Assembly: GCF_000708755.2 (NCBI RefSeq)
Contig: NZ_JGVU02000006.1
Coordinates: 372,001 to 436,000, forward strand
Origin: Metabacillus indicus LMG 22858
GTDB taxonomy: Bacteria; Bacillota; Bacilli; Bacillales; Bacillaceae
Length of the DNA: 64,000 bases
Reading direction: 5' to 3'
The position numbers were made by a program, and so were the translations under genes. Each line of letters starts with the position of its first letter. Positions within the stretch are counted from its first letter, which is position 1. The notes beneath the pieces are model-generated. The model did no database searches. It worked only from the letters and a program-made list of their open reading frames with translations, and was not told the DNA's origin. This document shows, piece after piece, positions 48,445-59,413 of the stretch.

Positions 48445-51321
48445 TTAAGCTTTCGCAACCGCTTCTTTTTCTTTTAATGCTTTTTTCATCCGTTCGCGGT
48501 CACGTTCGAGGATCGGTTTTAAATATTTGCCCGTATAGGAGCCTTTTACTTTTACTACTTCTTCCGGTGTACCTGAAGCGACGATTTGGCCTCCGTGATC
48601 TCCGCCTTCAGGGCCGAGGTCGATGAGATAGTCCGCTGCCTTGATGACATCCAGATTATGTTCAATGACAAGCACGGTATCTCCATTTTCAACGAGACGC
48701 TGAAGGACTTTCAAAAGTCTTGAAATGTCGTCTACATGAAGACCTGTTGTCGGCTCATCAAGAATATAAAGAGAGCGTCCTGTTGAGCGGCGGTGCAGCT
48801 CAGAAGCAAGCTTCACGCGCTGCGCTTCTCCTCCGGACAGAGTGGTTGCCGGCTGTCCGAGTGTGATGTAGCCAAGTCCAACATCGTAAATGGTTTGTAG
48901 CTTCCGCTTGATTTTCGGGATATTTTCGAAGAAGGATACTGCGTCCTCAACCGTCATTTCAAGAATATCCGCAATGTTTTTGTCTTTGTACTTCACTTCA
49001 AGTGTTTCGCGGTTGTAGCGTTTTCCGTGGCACACTTCGCACGGTACATACACATCAGGAAGGAAGTGCATCTCGATTTTAATTATTCCGTCACCGCGGC
49101 ACGCTTCGCAGCGTCCGCCTTTAACGTTAAAGCTGAAACGCCCTTTTTTGTAGCCGCGCACTTTTGCTTCATTTGTTGTAGCAAACACATCACGGATGTC
49201 GTCAAACACTCCCGTATATGTGGCAGGATTTGACCTCGGCGTGCGTCCAATTGGAGACTGGTCGATGTCAATGACCTTATCAAGCTCTTCAATTCCTTTG
49301 ATTTCCTTATGCTCACCGGGCTTCGTTTTGGCGCCGTTCAGTTTTTGGGCAAGGGACTTGTGGAGAATTTCATTCACAAGTGTACTCTTTCCCGAACCGG
49401 AAACGCCTGTTACGGCCACAAATGTTCCAAGAGGAAATTTTGTTGAGACGTTCTTCAGGTTGTTTTCGCTTGCTCCTTTAATCTCAATAAATCTTCCGTC
49501 AGGTTTGCGGCGCTCGACCGGCAGAGGAATGAATTTTTTGCCCGACAGATATTGTCCGGTCAAAGAATTCTTGTCATTCATAACGTACTCAGGCGTGCCT
49601 TCGGAAATGATCTGCCCGCCGTGTACTCCTGCGCCCGGTCCTATATCAATCAAGTAATCCGCTGCAATCATCGTATCTTCATCATGCTCGACGACAATGA
49701 GCGTATTTCCAATATCTCTCATGCTTTGAAGTGTCTGAATCAGCCTGTCATTATCCCGCTGATGAAGACCGATCGACGGCTCATCCAGAATGTACAGAAC
49801 TCCTGTCAGCCTAGAGCCGATTTGCGTGGCAAGTCTAATACGCTGGGCTTCACCGCCGGAAAGAGTGCCGGCAGCGCGGCTGAGCGACAGATAATCAAGG
49901 CCGACATTGTTCAGGAATCCAAGCCGCTCCTCAAGTTCCCTGAGAATCAGTCTTGCAATCTGCATTTCTTTTTCCGTTAAATTCAGGCTTTCAAAGAAAG
50001 CGATGGCTTCATGGACAGAAAGAGCTGTGACCTTTCCGATATGATTCCCGTCAACAAGCACGGCAAGACTCTCTTTTTTAAGCCTGTGTCCTTTACATTT
50101 AGGACATGCCTGCTGAGCCATGTATTTCTCCATCTGCTCGCGGATGTAATCAGAGCTTGTCTCTTTATAGCGGCGTTCCACATTCCGGATAACCCCTTCA
50201 AACTGAATGTAGTTTTCGCGCACCTGACCAAAGTCATTTTCATAGCGGAAGTAGATTTCATCACTGCCGCTGCCGTAGAGAACTTTATCTAATAGATGTG
50301 CCGGAATATCCCTGACCGGAATATCCATCGGAACACCGTAGTGATTGCACACTGCTTCAAGCAGCTGCGGGTAGTACTGCGAACTTGTCGGCTCCCACGG
50401 TGCGAGCGCATGCTGTTTTAAAGAAAGGTCTTTATTCGGCATGACAAGATCAACATCCACCTCTAGCTTTGTGCCAAGTCCGTCGCATTCATTGCAGGCG
50501 CCGAACGGGCTGTTGAACGAAAACATTCTCGGCTCAAGCTCGCCGATTGAGAAACCGCAGATCGGACAGGCGTGATGTTCGCTGAACAACAGCTCCTCCT
50601 CACCGATGATGTCAATGACAACCCTGCCCTCCCCAAGGCTGAGGGCTGATTCAAGAGAATCAGCTAAACGGGCTGAAATTCCCTCTTTTATCACAATCCG
50701 GTCAATCACAACTTCAATCGTGTGCTTTTTGTTTTTCTCAAGGCTGATCTCATCGCCGACTTCCATCATTTCCCCGTCGACACGGACGCGAACGTAGCCC
50801 TGCTTTTTGATGTCTTCAAACACCTTCGCATGTGTTCCTTTTCTTCCAGAGACAATTGGCGCAAGCACCTGAAGCTTTGTCCGCTCAGGATACTCAAGGA
50901 TCCGGTCCACCATCTGCTCGATTGTCTGGGATGAGATTTCAATATCGTGGTTTGGACACGTTGGTCTTCCAACGCGCGCAAACAGAAGTCTCAGATAATC
51001 ATAAATTTCCGTTACTGTTCCTACTGTGGAACGGGGATTCCGGCTTGTTGTTTTCTGGTCGATTGAAATGGCAGGTGACAGCCCTTCGATGGAATCAACG
51101 TCCGGTTTATCCATTTGCCCGAGAAACTGGCGGGCATAGGCAGAGAGAGATTCAACATATCTCCGCTGCCCTTCTGCATAAATCGTATCAAACGCAAGCG
51201 ACGATTTTCCGGAGCCCGATAAGCCTGTCAGAACAACGAGCTTATCCCGCGGAATCGTCACATCTATGTTTTTCAAATTGTGAGCGCGCGCACCTTTCAC
51301 ACTAATTTTATCGAGTGCCAT
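48445..51321 (-). CDS. uvrA: Excinuclease ABC subunit A
   Basis: The 958-residue DNA-damage recognition ATPase has two ABC modules, with Walker A motifs [22 protein letters not shown] and [20 protein letters not shown] and signatures [17 protein letters not shown] and [18 protein letters not shown]. Zinc fingers appear as [14 protein letters not shown] and [18 protein letters not shown]. Residues are intact at full length. Together with UvrB it scans for bulky lesions. It lies 6 bp downstream of uvrB and shares its LexA-controlled promoter. Confidence 0.98.
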   Translation of the reverse strand: MALDKISVKGARAHNLKNIDVTIPRDKLVVLTGLSGSGKSSLAFDTIYAEGQRRYVESLSAYARQFLGQMDKPDVDSIEGLSPAISIDQKTTSRNPRSTVGTVTEIYDYLRLLFARVGRPTCPNHDIEISSQTIEQMVDRILEYPERTKLQVLAPIVSGRKGTHAKVFEDIKKQGYVRVRVDGEMMEVGDEISLEKNKKHTIEVVIDRIVIKEGISARLADSLESALSLGEGRVVIDIIGEEELLFSEHHACPICGFSIGELEPRMFSFNSPFGACNECDGLGTKLEVDVDLVMPNKDLSLKQHALAPWEPTSSQYYPQLLEAVCNHYGVPMDIPVRDIPAHLLDKVLYGSGSDEIYFRYENDFGQVRENYIQFEGVIRNVERRYKETSSDYIREQMEKYMAQQACPKCKGHRLKKESLAVLVDGNHIGKVTALSVHEAIAFFESLNLTEKEMQIARLILRELEERLGFLNNVGLDYLSLSRAAGTLSGGEAQRIRLATQIGSRLTGVLYILDEPSIGLHQRDNDRLIQTLQSMRDIGNTLIVVEHDEDTMIAADYLIDIGPGAGVHGGQIISEGTPEYVMNDKNSLTGQYLSGKKFIPLPVERRKPDGRFIEIKGASENNLKNVSTKFPLGTFVAVTGVSGSGKSTLVNEILHKSLAQKLNGAKTKPGEHKEIKGIEELDKVIDIDQSPIGRTPRSNPATYTGVFDDIRDVFATTNEAKVRGYKKGRFSFNVKGGRCEACRGDGIIKIEMHFLPDVYVPCEVCHGKRYNRETLEVKYKDKNIADILEMTVEDAVSFFENIPKIKRKLQTIYDVGLGYITLGQPATTLSGGEAQRVKLASELHRRSTGRSLYILDEPTTGLHVDDISRLLKVLQRLVENGDTVLVIEHNLDVIKAADYLIDLGPEGGDHGGQIVASGTPEEVVKVKGSYTGKYLKPILERDRERMKKALKEKEAVAKA

Positions 51322-51327
51322 CTAGTT

Positions 51328-53310
51328 TCATCCTTCCGCTTTAAGCTCTAGTATCAGATCACGAAGCTCGGCAGCACGCTCGAAGTTGAGCCCTTTAGCC
51401 GCTTCTTTCATCTCTGATTCCATTTGCTGTATGACTTTTTCGCGCTCTTTTTTAGACAGCTTGCCGAGTTTTGGAAGAGCTGATTCCAGTTCTTCCGCAT
51501 CTTCCGGGGCAATAACAGCGCGAATCGTCTCGGCAATTTTTTTCTGGATTGTCTTCGGTTCAATGCCGTGTTTTTCATTGAATGCCTTCTGTGTTTCACG
51601 GCGGCGTTTTGTTTCATTTATGGCAATTTCCATGGAATTCGTCATTTTGTCGGCATACATAATAACGTGGCCGTTTGAGTTCCGGGCAGCACGTCCAATC
51701 GTCTGAATCAGCGAGCGTTCCGATCTCAGGAAGCCCTCTTTATCCGCATCAAGGATGGCGACAAGAGACACCTCAGGGATGTCGAGTCCTTCCCTGAGAA
51801 GATTGATTCCGATAAGAACATCAAATTTCCCGAGGCGCAGCTCTCGGATAATTTCGATCCGCTCGAGCGTTTTGATTTCAGAATGCAGGTAGTTAACCTT
51901 GATTCCGATGTCTTTAAGGTAATCGGTCAGATCCTCGGACATTTTCTTCGTGAGGGTCGTAACGAGGACTCGCTCGTTGCGCTCAATTCGGGCATGAATC
52001 TCCCCAATCAGATCATCAATCTGACCCTGAATCGGCCTGACGTCGATGGTCGGATCAAGAAGCCCTGTCGGACGGATAATCTGCTGCACCATTTCAGGTG
52101 TATGATCAAGCTCGTACGGTCCTGGAGTTGCAGATACAAACAGGATGTTGTTGATATGCTCTTCAAACTCGCCAAACTGAAGGGGACGGTTATCCTTGGC
52201 CGACGGAAGACGGAATCCGTGATCGACAAGCACCTGCTTTCTCGCCTGGTCCCCGTTGAACATGCCTCTGATCTGAGGAATCGTCACATGTGACTCATCG
52301 ACAACAATCATAAAATCCTTCGGGAAGAAGTCGAGAAGCGTGTAAGGCGTTGAACCGGCCGGGCGGAGCGTCAGGTGCCTTGAATAGTTCTCAATCCCTG
52401 AGCAAAAGCCCATTTCCCGCATCATTTCAAGGTCGTATCTCGTACGCTGCTCAAGACGCTGCGCTTCAAGCAGCTTTCCGTTCTCATGAAGCTCTTTCAG
52501 CCGCTCTTCAAGCTCTTTTTCAATGTTTCCAATCGCGACTCTCATTTTTTCCTCGCGGGTAACGAAGTGGGATGCCGGGAAGATCGAGACATGCTCGCGG
52601 TCGCCGCGGATTTCGCCGGTCAGCGCATCGACCTCGCGGATGCGGTCAATTTCATCCCCGAAAAATTCAACCCGGATGCACTGTTCATCTCTTGAAGCAG
52701 GGAAAATCTCCACAACATCCCCGCGCACCCTGAACGTTCCGCGCTTAAAATCAATGTCATTGCGTTCATATTGCACATCCACAAGCTTCCGGAGAAGCTG
52801 ATTGCGTTCAATATCCATGCCCGTGCGCAAAGAAACGACCAGGTCGCGGTATTCTTCAGGAGAACCGAGGCCGTAGATGCAGGATACACTGGCAATGATG
52901 ATGACATCTTTCCGTTCAAATAACGAGGCGGTAGCGGAGTGCCTCAGTTTATCGATTTCATCATTGATGCTTGCGTCCTTTTCAATAAATGTGTCCGTCT
53001 GCGGGACATAGGCCTCCGGCTGGTAATAGTCATAGTAGCTGACAAAGTATTCGACTGCATTGTTCGGAAAGAACTCTTTAAACTCGCTGTACAGCTGTCC
53101 GGCGAGTGTTTTATTGTGGGCGATGATCAGCGTCGGCTTGTTCACTTCCTGAATGACGTTTGAAACGGTAAACGTCTTCCCGGTGCCTGTTGCTCCAAGA
53201 AGCGTCTGATGCTTCTTCCCATCTTTAATGCCCTGGACGAGCTGCTTGATCGCCGCTGGCTGATCGCCTTCCGGCTTATAATTTGATACTAACTCAAAAC
53301 GATCGCTCAA
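51328..53310 (-). CDS. uvrB: Excinuclease ABC subunit B
   Basis: The 660-residue helicase-like subunit has Walker [17 protein letters not shown], the beta-hairpin region with [20 protein letters not shown] box, helicase motifs V/VI ([44 protein letters not shown]) and a C-terminal UvrC-binding UVR motif ([18 protein letters not shown]). I set the start at TTG 53310 because GGAGG stands eight bases upstream and it matches the family start; an ATG at 53346 would be far upstream of the ribosome site. The ribosome site is part of a perfect palindrome, GGAGGTCCTCC, which could hide it in RNA. Confidence 0.97.
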   Translation of the reverse strand: MSDRFELVSNYKPEGDQPAAIKQLVQGIKDGKKHQTLLGATGTGKTFTVSNVIQEVNKPTLIIAHNKTLAGQLYSEFKEFFPNNAVEYFVSYYDYYQPEAYVPQTDTFIEKDASINDEIDKLRHSATASLFERKDVIIIASVSCIYGLGSPEEYRDLVVSLRTGMDIERNQLLRKLVDVQYERNDIDFKRGTFRVRGDVVEIFPASRDEQCIRVEFFGDEIDRIREVDALTGEIRGDREHVSIFPASHFVTREEKMRVAIGNIEKELEERLKELHENGKLLEAQRLEQRTRYDLEMMREMGFCSGIENYSRHLTLRPAGSTPYTLLDFFPKDFMIVVDESHVTIPQIRGMFNGDQARKQVLVDHGFRLPSAKDNRPLQFGEFEEHINNILFVSATPGPYELDHTPEMVQQIIRPTGLLDPTIDVRPIQGQIDDLIGEIHARIERNERVLVTTLTKKMSEDLTDYLKDIGIKVNYLHSEIKTLERIEIIRELRLGKFDVLIGINLLREGLDIPEVSLVAILDADKEGFLRSERSLIQTIGRAARNSNGHVIMYADKMTNSMEIAINETKRRRETQKAFNEKHGIEPKTIQKKIAETIRAVIAPEDAEELESALPKLGKLSKKEREKVIQQMESEMKEAAKGLNFERAAELRDLILELKAEG

Positions 53311-53382
53311 CAGGAGGACCTCCATTCGTATGTAATCAGTATTCATATTTTACCATAATCACAGAGAAAAACACTAAAAATA

Positions 53383-53396
53383 CGAACGATAGTTCG
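53383..53396. promoter_or_regulatory. LexA (DinR) box of uvrB-uvrA
   Basis: CGAAC-GATA-GTTCG is a perfect match to the Bacillus SOS consensus CGAACN4GTTCG, embedded in a longer palindrome (ATACGAAC...GTTCGTAT). It lies 73 bp upstream of the uvrB start, so uvrB-uvrA are SOS-induced. Confidence 0.95.
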
Positions 53397-53521
53397 TATT
53401 TTTCTTTCGACAATTTGGTTTGATTTTATCATTATCGCCTGAAAAAGCTATTTAAATGCTTGTGTTTCTTATTTCAATACCTTTTTAGAGAGGGAGGTAA
53501 ACCGGAAGGGTGTTTTATAGA

Positions 53522-53555
53522 AAACAAAAAAACCTGCTCCCACCGGGAACAGGTT
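53522..53555 (-). terminator. csbA terminator
   Basis: On the minus strand AACCTGTTCCC and GGGAGCAGGTT pair around a short loop, followed by TTTTTTGTTTT. It directly follows the csbA stop codon and separates the gene from the uvrB promoter. Confidence 0.9.
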
Positions 53556-53795
53556 CTAATTGGTCTTTTCATTTCTCGTCCTTTTGGCCATTTTTGCTGC
53601 GTACAGGAAGCCTGCGATAACCGACACCGCGTCAAGAGCGATAAGCAGCCAGGAATCCATGTAGCCCTTTGAATAGGCTGCAGCAAGAAGGGCGATTGTC
53701 AGCACCGCTGCCACGTAGTGATTATACGTCACGCGCGCAAACAGCGTGAGAATGACAAAAGGCAGGACGAGAGCCAGAGCTGCTTTCAATAGCAT
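53556..53795 (-). CDS. csbA: CsbA-like membrane protein
   Basis: The 79-residue protein has three hydrophobic segments (LLKAALALVLPFVILTLFARVTY, VAAVLTIALLAAAY, WLLIALDAVSVIAGFLYAAKMA) and a basic C-terminus. It resembles the small CsbA protein of B. subtilis, which is also upstream of uvrB and is known as a general stress (sigma-B) protein. Here the gene lies only 15 bp after prfC, so it may be co-transcribed with it or use a promoter inside prfC. Confidence 0.85.
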   Translation of the reverse strand: MLLKAALALVLPFVILTLFARVTYNHYVAAVLTIALLAAAYSKGYMDSWLLIALDAVSVIAGFLYAAKMAKRTRNEKTN

Positions 53796-53810
53796 TCAAT
53801 CAGCCCCCGC

Positions 53811-55400
53811 TTATTTATCTGTAGCCGAATAGCTTTGATAGTCATTTTCCTGCAGAAGATCGATCAGCTGAATCTCTTTATGGTTTTCACTGAAATGCCT
53901 GAAGGTAAATTCGTTTTCGAACAGAACGGCAAACTGGTCATTGCGGTCGCGGACAAGAAGGCTTCTTGAATCGAAGAATCGTTTTTCAAACTTGTCGTTG
54001 CCGATCCACCTTGGAATGCGGTCGCCCATTGGCACGAATTCAATTTCAACGTTATATTCCGCTCTCATGCGGTATTCGAACACTTCATATTGAAGCTGTC
54101 CGACTGCGCCGAGGATAATATCATCAGTAGAATCCTGGCGGAAGTACTGAATGGCGCCTTCCTGAACAAGCTGTTCAATTCCTTTGCGGAACTGCTTTGC
54201 TTTCATGACGTTTTTCACGCGCACTTTTTTGAACATCTCAGGCGGGAACTGCGGAAGCTCATCATACTGATAGCCTTCCTTGCCGGCTGTCAGCGTGTCC
54301 CCGATCTGATAGACGTTCGGGTCATAGATTCCGATGATATCGCCCGCGAACGCTTCATCAACTGTTTCTCTGTCTTTGGCCATAAAAACTTGCGTCTGAT
54401 TCAGCTTCAGCGTTTTGTTCGTTCTGCTCAGCTGAACACTCATGCCTCGCTCAAATCGTCCTGAGCACACACGAAGGAAGGCGATTCTGTCGCGGTGAGC
54501 CGGATTCATGTTGGCCTGTATTTTAAAGATGTAGCCTGAAAATTCTTCTGTTTCAGGAGAAATAAAGCCCTGATTTGTTCTTCTTGGCTGCGGAGGAACG
54601 GCATACTGAAGAAACACATCAAAGAACGATTTTACCCCGAAGTTTGCCAGCGCGCTTCCGAAGAAAACAGGCGTCAGTTCTCCGCGTTTCACACGGTCAG
54701 CGTCGAACTGGTTTCCGGCTTCTTCAAGCAGCTCAAGCTCATCAAGCGTTTCAAGGTACGTCGGATGGCTGCCGATTTCGCTGCCTTCCACTTCAGCTGC
54801 AGGAATGATTTCCTCCTGCTCGTTTCCTTTAAACTGAACGACTGTGTGCTGCTCGCGGTCAATGATTCCAAGGAACCGCTTGCCCATTCCAACCGGCCAG
54901 TTCATTGGATAGGATTCGATGCCGAGCACTTCTTCAATTTCAGACAGAAGCTCAAGCGGATCTTTGCCTTCACGGTCAAGTTTATTAATAAAGGTGAAAA
55001 TAGGAATGCCTCTCATGCGGCAGACTTTAAACAGCTTGATCGTCTGCGGCTCAACCCCTTTAGTGGAGTCGATGATCATCACAACGCTGTCAACTGCCGT
55101 CAGTGTGCGGTAGGTGTCCTCACTGAAATCTTCGTGTCCAGGAGTATCAAGGATATTAACGTGGAAGTCATGATAAGGAAAACTCATGACACTTGATGTA
55201 ACGGAAATGCCGCGTTTTTTCTCGATTTCCATCCAGTCGGAAGCGGCAAACTTGCCGGTCTTCTTCCCTTTTACTGTTCCTGCTTCGCGAATCACTTTCC
55301 CGAAATACAGGAGCTTTTCTGTTAACGTTGTTTTACCGGCATCAGGATGGGAGATGATGGCAAACGTCCGTCTCTTTGAAATTTCATTATCTATGCTCAT
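53811..55400 (-). CDS. prfC: Peptide chain release factor 3
   Basis: The 529-residue translational GTPase has G1 [19 protein letters not shown], switch I region [14 protein letters not shown]3 [15 protein letters not shown]4 FINKLDRE and the RF3-specific domains through [19 protein letters not shown]. It recycles RF1/RF2 from the ribosome after termination, and ensures quality control in some bacteria. It lies upstream of csbA. B. subtilis itself, to my knowledge, is not noted for a prfC at this place. Confidence 0.95.
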   Translation of the reverse strand: MSIDNEISKRRTFAIISHPDAGKTTLTEKLLYFGKVIREAGTVKGKKTGKFAASDWMEIEKKRGISVTSSVMSFPYHDFHVNILDTPGHEDFSEDTYRTLTAVDSVVMIIDSTKGVEPQTIKLFKVCRMRGIPIFTFINKLDREGKDPLELLSEIEEVLGIESYPMNWPVGMGKRFLGIIDREQHTVVQFKGNEQEEIIPAAEVEGSEIGSHPTYLETLDELELLEEAGNQFDADRVKRGELTPVFFGSALANFGVKSFFDVFLQYAVPPQPRRTNQGFISPETEEFSGYIFKIQANMNPAHRDRIAFLRVCSGRFERGMSVQLSRTNKTLKLNQTQVFMAKDRETVDEAFAGDIIGIYDPNVYQIGDTLTAGKEGYQYDELPQFPPEMFKKVRVKNVMKAKQFRKGIEQLVQEGAIQYFRQDSTDDIILGAVGQLQYEVFEYRMRAEYNVEIEFVPMGDRIPRWIGNDKFEKRFFDSRSLLVRDRNDQFAVLFENEFTFRHFSENHKEIQLIDLLQENDYQSYSATDK

Positions 55401-55481
55401 ATATGATTACCCTCACAAAGTTTACTTCGTTTGAAATATATCACATTTAGAGCAATAGAACAATTTCAGCCCGGACTTTCT

Positions 55482-55568
55482 TTAAACAGGAGCTGTGAAA
55501 AAAAGAACATTGACCGCAGCCATAATGACAGCGCCTACAAGAATGAAGACCGTATCCTTCTTTTTCAT
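55482..55568 (-). CDS. 28-residue single-span membrane peptide
   Basis: Between the histidine kinase and prfC an ATG at 55568, preceded by GGAAAGGGGACGAGATTT, opens a 28-codon frame to a TAA at 55482. The peptide starts MKKKDTVFILVGAVIMAAVN and ends TAPV: a positively charged N-terminus and one hydrophobic helix. It lies 84 bp downstream of the kinase stop on the same strand. Small membrane peptides near sensor kinases often modulate them, but I know no homologue and infer no function. The ribosome site and composition support a real gene. Confidence 0.6.
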   Translation of the reverse strand: MKKKDTVFILVGAVIMAAVNVLFFTAPV

Positions 55569-55651
55569 AAATCTCGTCCCCTTTCCTATTTTTCAGTCAT
55601 ATTTGTAATCAGTTTACCAGAGAAGTATGAACAAAGTATGAACAGCGCTCT

Positions 55652-57052
55652 CTACTTCTCTGGAAATTTGAGGATGAATGTTGTTCCCTGATTCTTTTTG
55701 CTGACAATATCAATTTCTCCGTTATGCATGAGGACAAGCTGCTTTACTATTGAGAGGCCCAGGCCGAATTCCCCGAACTGATGACCTGTGCGGGACATGT
55801 CCGCCTTGTAAAACCGCTGCCAGATGGCTTTCACTTCCTCTGGATCCATGCCAATTCCCGTGTCCTCTATTGTAATAATGGTTTCTTTATACCCCCTTTT
55901 GCCCCGAAGGCAAACGGTCCCGCTCTCTGTAAACTGAATACTGTTTTTCGTAATGTTAATAAGAATCTGGATGAGCCGGTCATAATCGGCGTAAACCTCT
56001 GCATCAGCATCTGAAGCAATCTCAAGCCGGACATTTTTATCTTCTGCCTGCAGCTCTAAATGTTCTTTTATAATTTCAAAAACCTCAATCAGCTGAATCT
56101 TTTCTTTAAAAAGCTTCACCTGGTTTGAACGGATTTTTTCATAATCCAGATTTTCATTTACGAGCCTGATCAGCCGTTTTGTCTCCTGACTCACAAGCTG
56201 CAGTCCCCGGTCTTTTTCCGTTTCCGGAATCATGTTGTTTTTCAGCCCTTCAATCACACCGCTGATGGTCGTGAGCGGTGTCCTCAGTTCATGTGATACA
56301 TCCGCCATGAATTTTCTCCGGCGGTTCTCTAAACTCTCGATTTCTTCATTTGATTTTTTCAGCCGGCCGGCCATGATATTAAAATCGTTGGCCAGTTCGC
56401 CAATCTCGTCGATTGTAGAAGTCGGCACGGAGATGTCATATTTCCCTTCAGCGATCATAGACGTCGCGTTTCTGATCCGCTGAATTCTCTTCACGTGAAG
56501 ACTGGACAAAATCCAGCTGAGCAGCAAGGAAACAGAGAGCGAAATAAGGATTGTGTAAAGCAGGTATCTGTTGATTTCACTGATTGTCTCCCGTGAACCT
56601 TTAATTGGAGATACAAGCAGGATCCCTCCCGACAGCGAGCCGTTCTCTATATACGGCAGGGCAACGAGCGATACCTCCTGGTCGAACCGCTTGATTTCAT
56701 GCTTGACCACTATCCGTTCGCCGGATTTCAGATTTTCCCATTCCTCGTCTGTCGGCTGAAATCTTGGCGCATTTCCGGAGTACGGATAAAAAATCATTCC
56801 TTTATTATCAAACAAACTGAAGCGGATGGCGCGTGCACTTAAAACACGATCATATTCTTTAAGCGCCTGCTCCCCTCTGTTGTTTTTAACATCTGCGAGG
56901 ATTCTGTCTCCGTACTGTTCAAGCTCCTCTACCTTGTTTTCATAAACAAAGGATTCCGCGTATTGCGCAACAACCAGACTTAAAATCATAAATGCGATAA
57001 TCAGAATGCTGATGTGGCTTAAAAACAGCTGGTAAAGATATTTAATTCTCAT
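55652..57052 (-). CDS. Sensor histidine kinase
   Basis: The 466-residue membrane kinase has TM1 (LFLSHISILIIAFMILSLVVAQY), an extracellular sensor loop of about 135 residues, TM2 (YLLYTILISLSVSLLLSWILSS), HAMP (IRNATSMIAEGKYDISVPTSTIDEIGELANDFN), HisKA H-box (FMADVSHELRTPLTTISGV), N box (ILINITKNSIQF) and G boxes (IEDTGIGMD, FGEFGLGLSIVKQL). Its start overlaps the response regulator stop by 4 bp. Adjacent to a divergent ABC transporter that it probably controls. The signal is unknown. Confidence 0.92.
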   Translation of the reverse strand: MRIKYLYQLFLSHISILIIAFMILSLVVAQYAESFVYENKVEELEQYGDRILADVKNNRGEQALKEYDRVLSARAIRFSLFDNKGMIFYPYSGNAPRFQPTDEEWENLKSGERIVVKHEIKRFDQEVSLVALPYIENGSLSGGILLVSPIKGSRETISEINRYLLYTILISLSVSLLLSWILSSLHVKRIQRIRNATSMIAEGKYDISVPTSTIDEIGELANDFNIMAGRLKKSNEEIESLENRRRKFMADVSHELRTPLTTISGVIEGLKNNMIPETEKDRGLQLVSQETKRLIRLVNENLDYEKIRSNQVKLFKEKIQLIEVFEIIKEHLELQAEDKNVRLEIASDADAEVYADYDRLIQILINITKNSIQFTESGTVCLRGKRGYKETIITIEDTGIGMDPEEVKAIWQRFYKADMSRTGHQFGEFGLGLSIVKQLVLMHNGEIDIVSKKNQGTTFILKFPEK

Positions 57053-57747
57053 TCGGATCCGGCCGTTTCATCAAATTTATAGCCAACTCCCCAGACCGTA
57101 TGGAAAAAAGGGCGCGCTTTCGTGCCGAGTTTTGCTCGGAGCCGCTTAATATGCACATCGACGGTCCGCTCATCTCCGTAGAACTGATAGCCCCATACCC
57201 TCTCAAGCAGCTGCTCTCGCGTGAAAACCTGTCGCGGATGCTCTGCAAAATAGCAGAGCATCTCAAATTCTTTTGGCGTAAGGTTTTCTATTTTCCCGTT
57301 ATCAAGAAGAACCTCGCGTGTCTGCTTATTAATTTTAAAGTTAACTGTTTCTAAGGAATCTGTTTCTTCTTTAGGCGTCCTCGCGGCTGCGTGTCTCCTT
57401 GATACAGCTTTAATCCGTGCCATCAGCGCAAGCGGACTGAACGGCTTTGTCACATAATCGTCCGCTCCCATTTCAAGTCCGAGAACCTGATCTGATTCAC
57501 TGTCTTTGGCTGTCAGCATAATGATGGGAACCGTTCCCTTTTCCTCCCTGATTTTCCGGCAGAGCGAAACCCCGTCCATCCCCGGCAGCATCCAGTCGAT
57601 GATCAGAACGTCCCAGTCCTCCTGCTTATAGGCTTTGTACCCTTCCAGTCCATCCTTTATAAAAGCACCGTCAATGCCTTCTTTTGAAAAAAACATCTCA
57701 AGCATCTCACTGACGCTCTGATTATCTTCTATTACTAAAACTTTCAT
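57049..57747 (-). CDS. OmpR/PhoB-family response regulator
   Basis: The 232-residue protein has a receiver domain (MKVLVIEDNQSVSEML acidic pair; phospho-Asp in VLIIDWMLPGMDG; Thr in IIMLTAKDS; Lys in DDYVTKPFS) and a C-terminal winged helix (LTPKEFEMLCYFAEHPRQVFTREQLLERVWGYQFYGDERTVDVHIKRLRAKL). I chose the ATG at 57747 with a GAAGGTGAAGAA site; the frame is open to 57771. It heads the two-component operon; the likely target is the ABC transporter promoter region at 57.8 kb. Confidence 0.93.
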   Translation of the reverse strand: MKVLVIEDNQSVSEMLEMFFSKEGIDGAFIKDGLEGYKAYKQEDWDVLIIDWMLPGMDGVSLCRKIREEKGTVPIIMLTAKDSESDQVLGLEMGADDYVTKPFSPLALMARIKAVSRRHAAARTPKEETDSLETVNFKINKQTREVLLDNGKIENLTPKEFEMLCYFAEHPRQVFTREQLLERVWGYQFYGDERTVDVHIKRLRAKLGTKARPFFHTVWGVGYKFDETAGSE

Positions 57748-57844
57748 TTCTTCACCTTCCAAATCGATCACTTTCTATTCAAAGTAAAGTGAATTTCATC
57801 GTTTCGCAACTATTTTCTAAATTGTTCCCTGTTTTTTAAAACTT

Positions 57845-57880
57845 AGGAAACAGATTTGACACAGTTTGTTCATGTTTCCT
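57845..57880. promoter_or_regulatory. Inverted repeat around a possible -35 upstream of the ABC transporter
   Basis: AGGAAACA (57845-57852) and TGTTTCCT (57873-57880) flank TTTGACACAG. A TTGACA lies inside (about 57857). It stands 58-93 bp upstream of the permease start and is a candidate binding site of the divergent response regulator. Confidence 0.45.
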
Positions 57881-57937
57881 CATTAATCTGTAAAAGCCGG
57901 AGCATATGGCCCCAATTACAGGAAAAGGAGAAAACAT

Positions 57938-59401
57938 ATGAATTTTATCAAACGCGGTTTTTTAAGTGTGAAAGCACGGGCCGGAAAAAGCCTGCTGCAG
58001 GTATTTATTTTTACTGTTATTTGCGTGTTTGTTTTATCGGGCCTGTCCATTCAGTCGGCTGCTGAAAAATCAAGCGTCCTTGCAAGAGAATCTCTCGGCG
58101 GTGAAGTGACCTTGAATGTGGACATGGAAAAAATGATGGAACAGCAGCGAAGCGAAAGTACGGAGCAAGGAGGGCGAGTAAGGTTTCAGCCTGTGCCGAT
58201 TCCTGAAAAAGCAGCTGAAGAGCTTGCATCTTATTCTCAAGTAAAAGGATATAACCTCCTATCGTCAACATTCGCTGCAGCGAGCAGCTTTGAGCCAATC
58301 GAAAATGAATCCTCTGACACAGCAGAAGAAAATCAGGGTCGCGGCGGAATGGTCGGAGGCGGCATGATTTCAGCGGATGTTACCTTGCAGGGAGTGATGT
58401 TTACTGACTCTGTTCAGGCCTTTTTAAACAGCGAATCTGTTCTGACTGAAGGCCGTCACCTCACAGATGCGGATATCGATAAAAATGTGGCCGTTATTGA
58501 AAAGACGCTTGCTGAGGAGAACGAGCTTGCTGTCGGAGAAACACTGACAGTTAAAGGAGCAGCGAGCGAAGAAGAAACCGCATTGGAACTGGAGATTGTC
58601 GGCATCTACGAAACAGCTGCCGCAAGCACTGATCTTGGCGGGAGGAATATATCTGCCATGAATCCTTATAATCAGCTTTATGTGCCTTATACGAAAGCTG
58701 CCGGGCTTAAAGGCTCCGATTATGAAGGGACGATTGACCAAGCCATCTATTACATGAATGATCCTGAGCAAATAGATTCTTTTATTTCTGAAGCCAAAGA
58801 AAACAGCAGCATAGATTTTGACACGTTTAAACTGGGTGCCAATGACCAGACGTACCAGCAGATGATCGGGCCAATCAACAATGTCGCCTCTTTTTCAAAA
58901 AATGTCGTTTATTTAGTGACGATTGCAGGTGCAGTCATTTTGGCGCTTATTATCATGATGTCAATACGCGAACGGAAATATGAAATGGGCGTTCTGCTTG
59001 CAATCGGCGAAAAGCGATGGAAGCTCGTCGGCCAGTTTCTGTTTGAGATCCTGATTGTTGCCATTATTGCCCTTGGCGTTTCCTCCATTTCAGGCCAGGC
59101 TGTGGCAAAGCAGTTCGGAGATCAGCTGCTGTCACAGGAGCTTTCACAAGCTGAAGAAACAGCATCAAATCCTGCTTCGTTTGGCGGAGGGAGAGGCGGA
59201 ATGGGTATGGGCGGACCGCTTGGCAGCGGTAATGCCGCAGCAAGCGCTGAACCGATTGAGGAAATGGAAATTGAAGTCACAGGCAGCGACCTTGGCATGT
59301 TGTTTGGAATCGGACTTCTGATTGCAGTCATATCTGCCATAATACCGGCACTGTCAGTCTTGAGACTTCAGCCTAAAACAATCTTAACAAAACAAGATTA
59401 G
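57938..59401 (+). CDS. MacB/FtsX-type ABC transporter permease
   Basis: The 487-residue permease has TM1 (SLLQVFIFTVICVFVLSGLSI), a large extracellular MacB-like domain (about 45-310), then three helices (VVYLVTIAGAVILALIIMMSI, FEILIVAIIALGVSSISGQA, GMLFGIGLLIAVISAIIPALSVL) and the FtsX motif IRERKYEMGVLLAIGEKRWKLVGQFL. A Gly/Met-rich segment (SFGGGRGGMGMGGPLGSG) before the last helices is unusual. Its ATP-binding subunit follows by 12 bp. Such pairs export or respond to peptides and amphiphiles rather than importing nutrients. AAAAGGAG lies upstream. Confidence 0.9.
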   Translation: MNFIKRGFLSVKARAGKSLLQVFIFTVICVFVLSGLSIQSAAEKSSVLARESLGGEVTLNVDMEKMMEQQRSESTEQGGRVRFQPVPIPEKAAEELASYSQVKGYNLLSSTFAAASSFEPIENESSDTAEENQGRGGMVGGGMISADVTLQGVMFTDSVQAFLNSESVLTEGRHLTDADIDKNVAVIEKTLAEENELAVGETLTVKGAASEEETALELEIVGIYETAAASTDLGGRNISAMNPYNQLYVPYTKAAGLKGSDYEGTIDQAIYYMNDPEQIDSFISEAKENSSIDFDTFKLGANDQTYQQMIGPINNVASFSKNVVYLVTIAGAVILALIIMMSIRERKYEMGVLLAIGEKRWKLVGQFLFEILIVAIIALGVSSISGQAVAKQFGDQLLSQELSQAEETASNPASFGGGRGGMGMGGPLGSGNAAASAEPIEEMEIEVTGSDLGMLFGIGLLIAVISAIIPALSVLRLQPKTILTKQD

Positions 59402-59413
59402 GAGGAACACACT

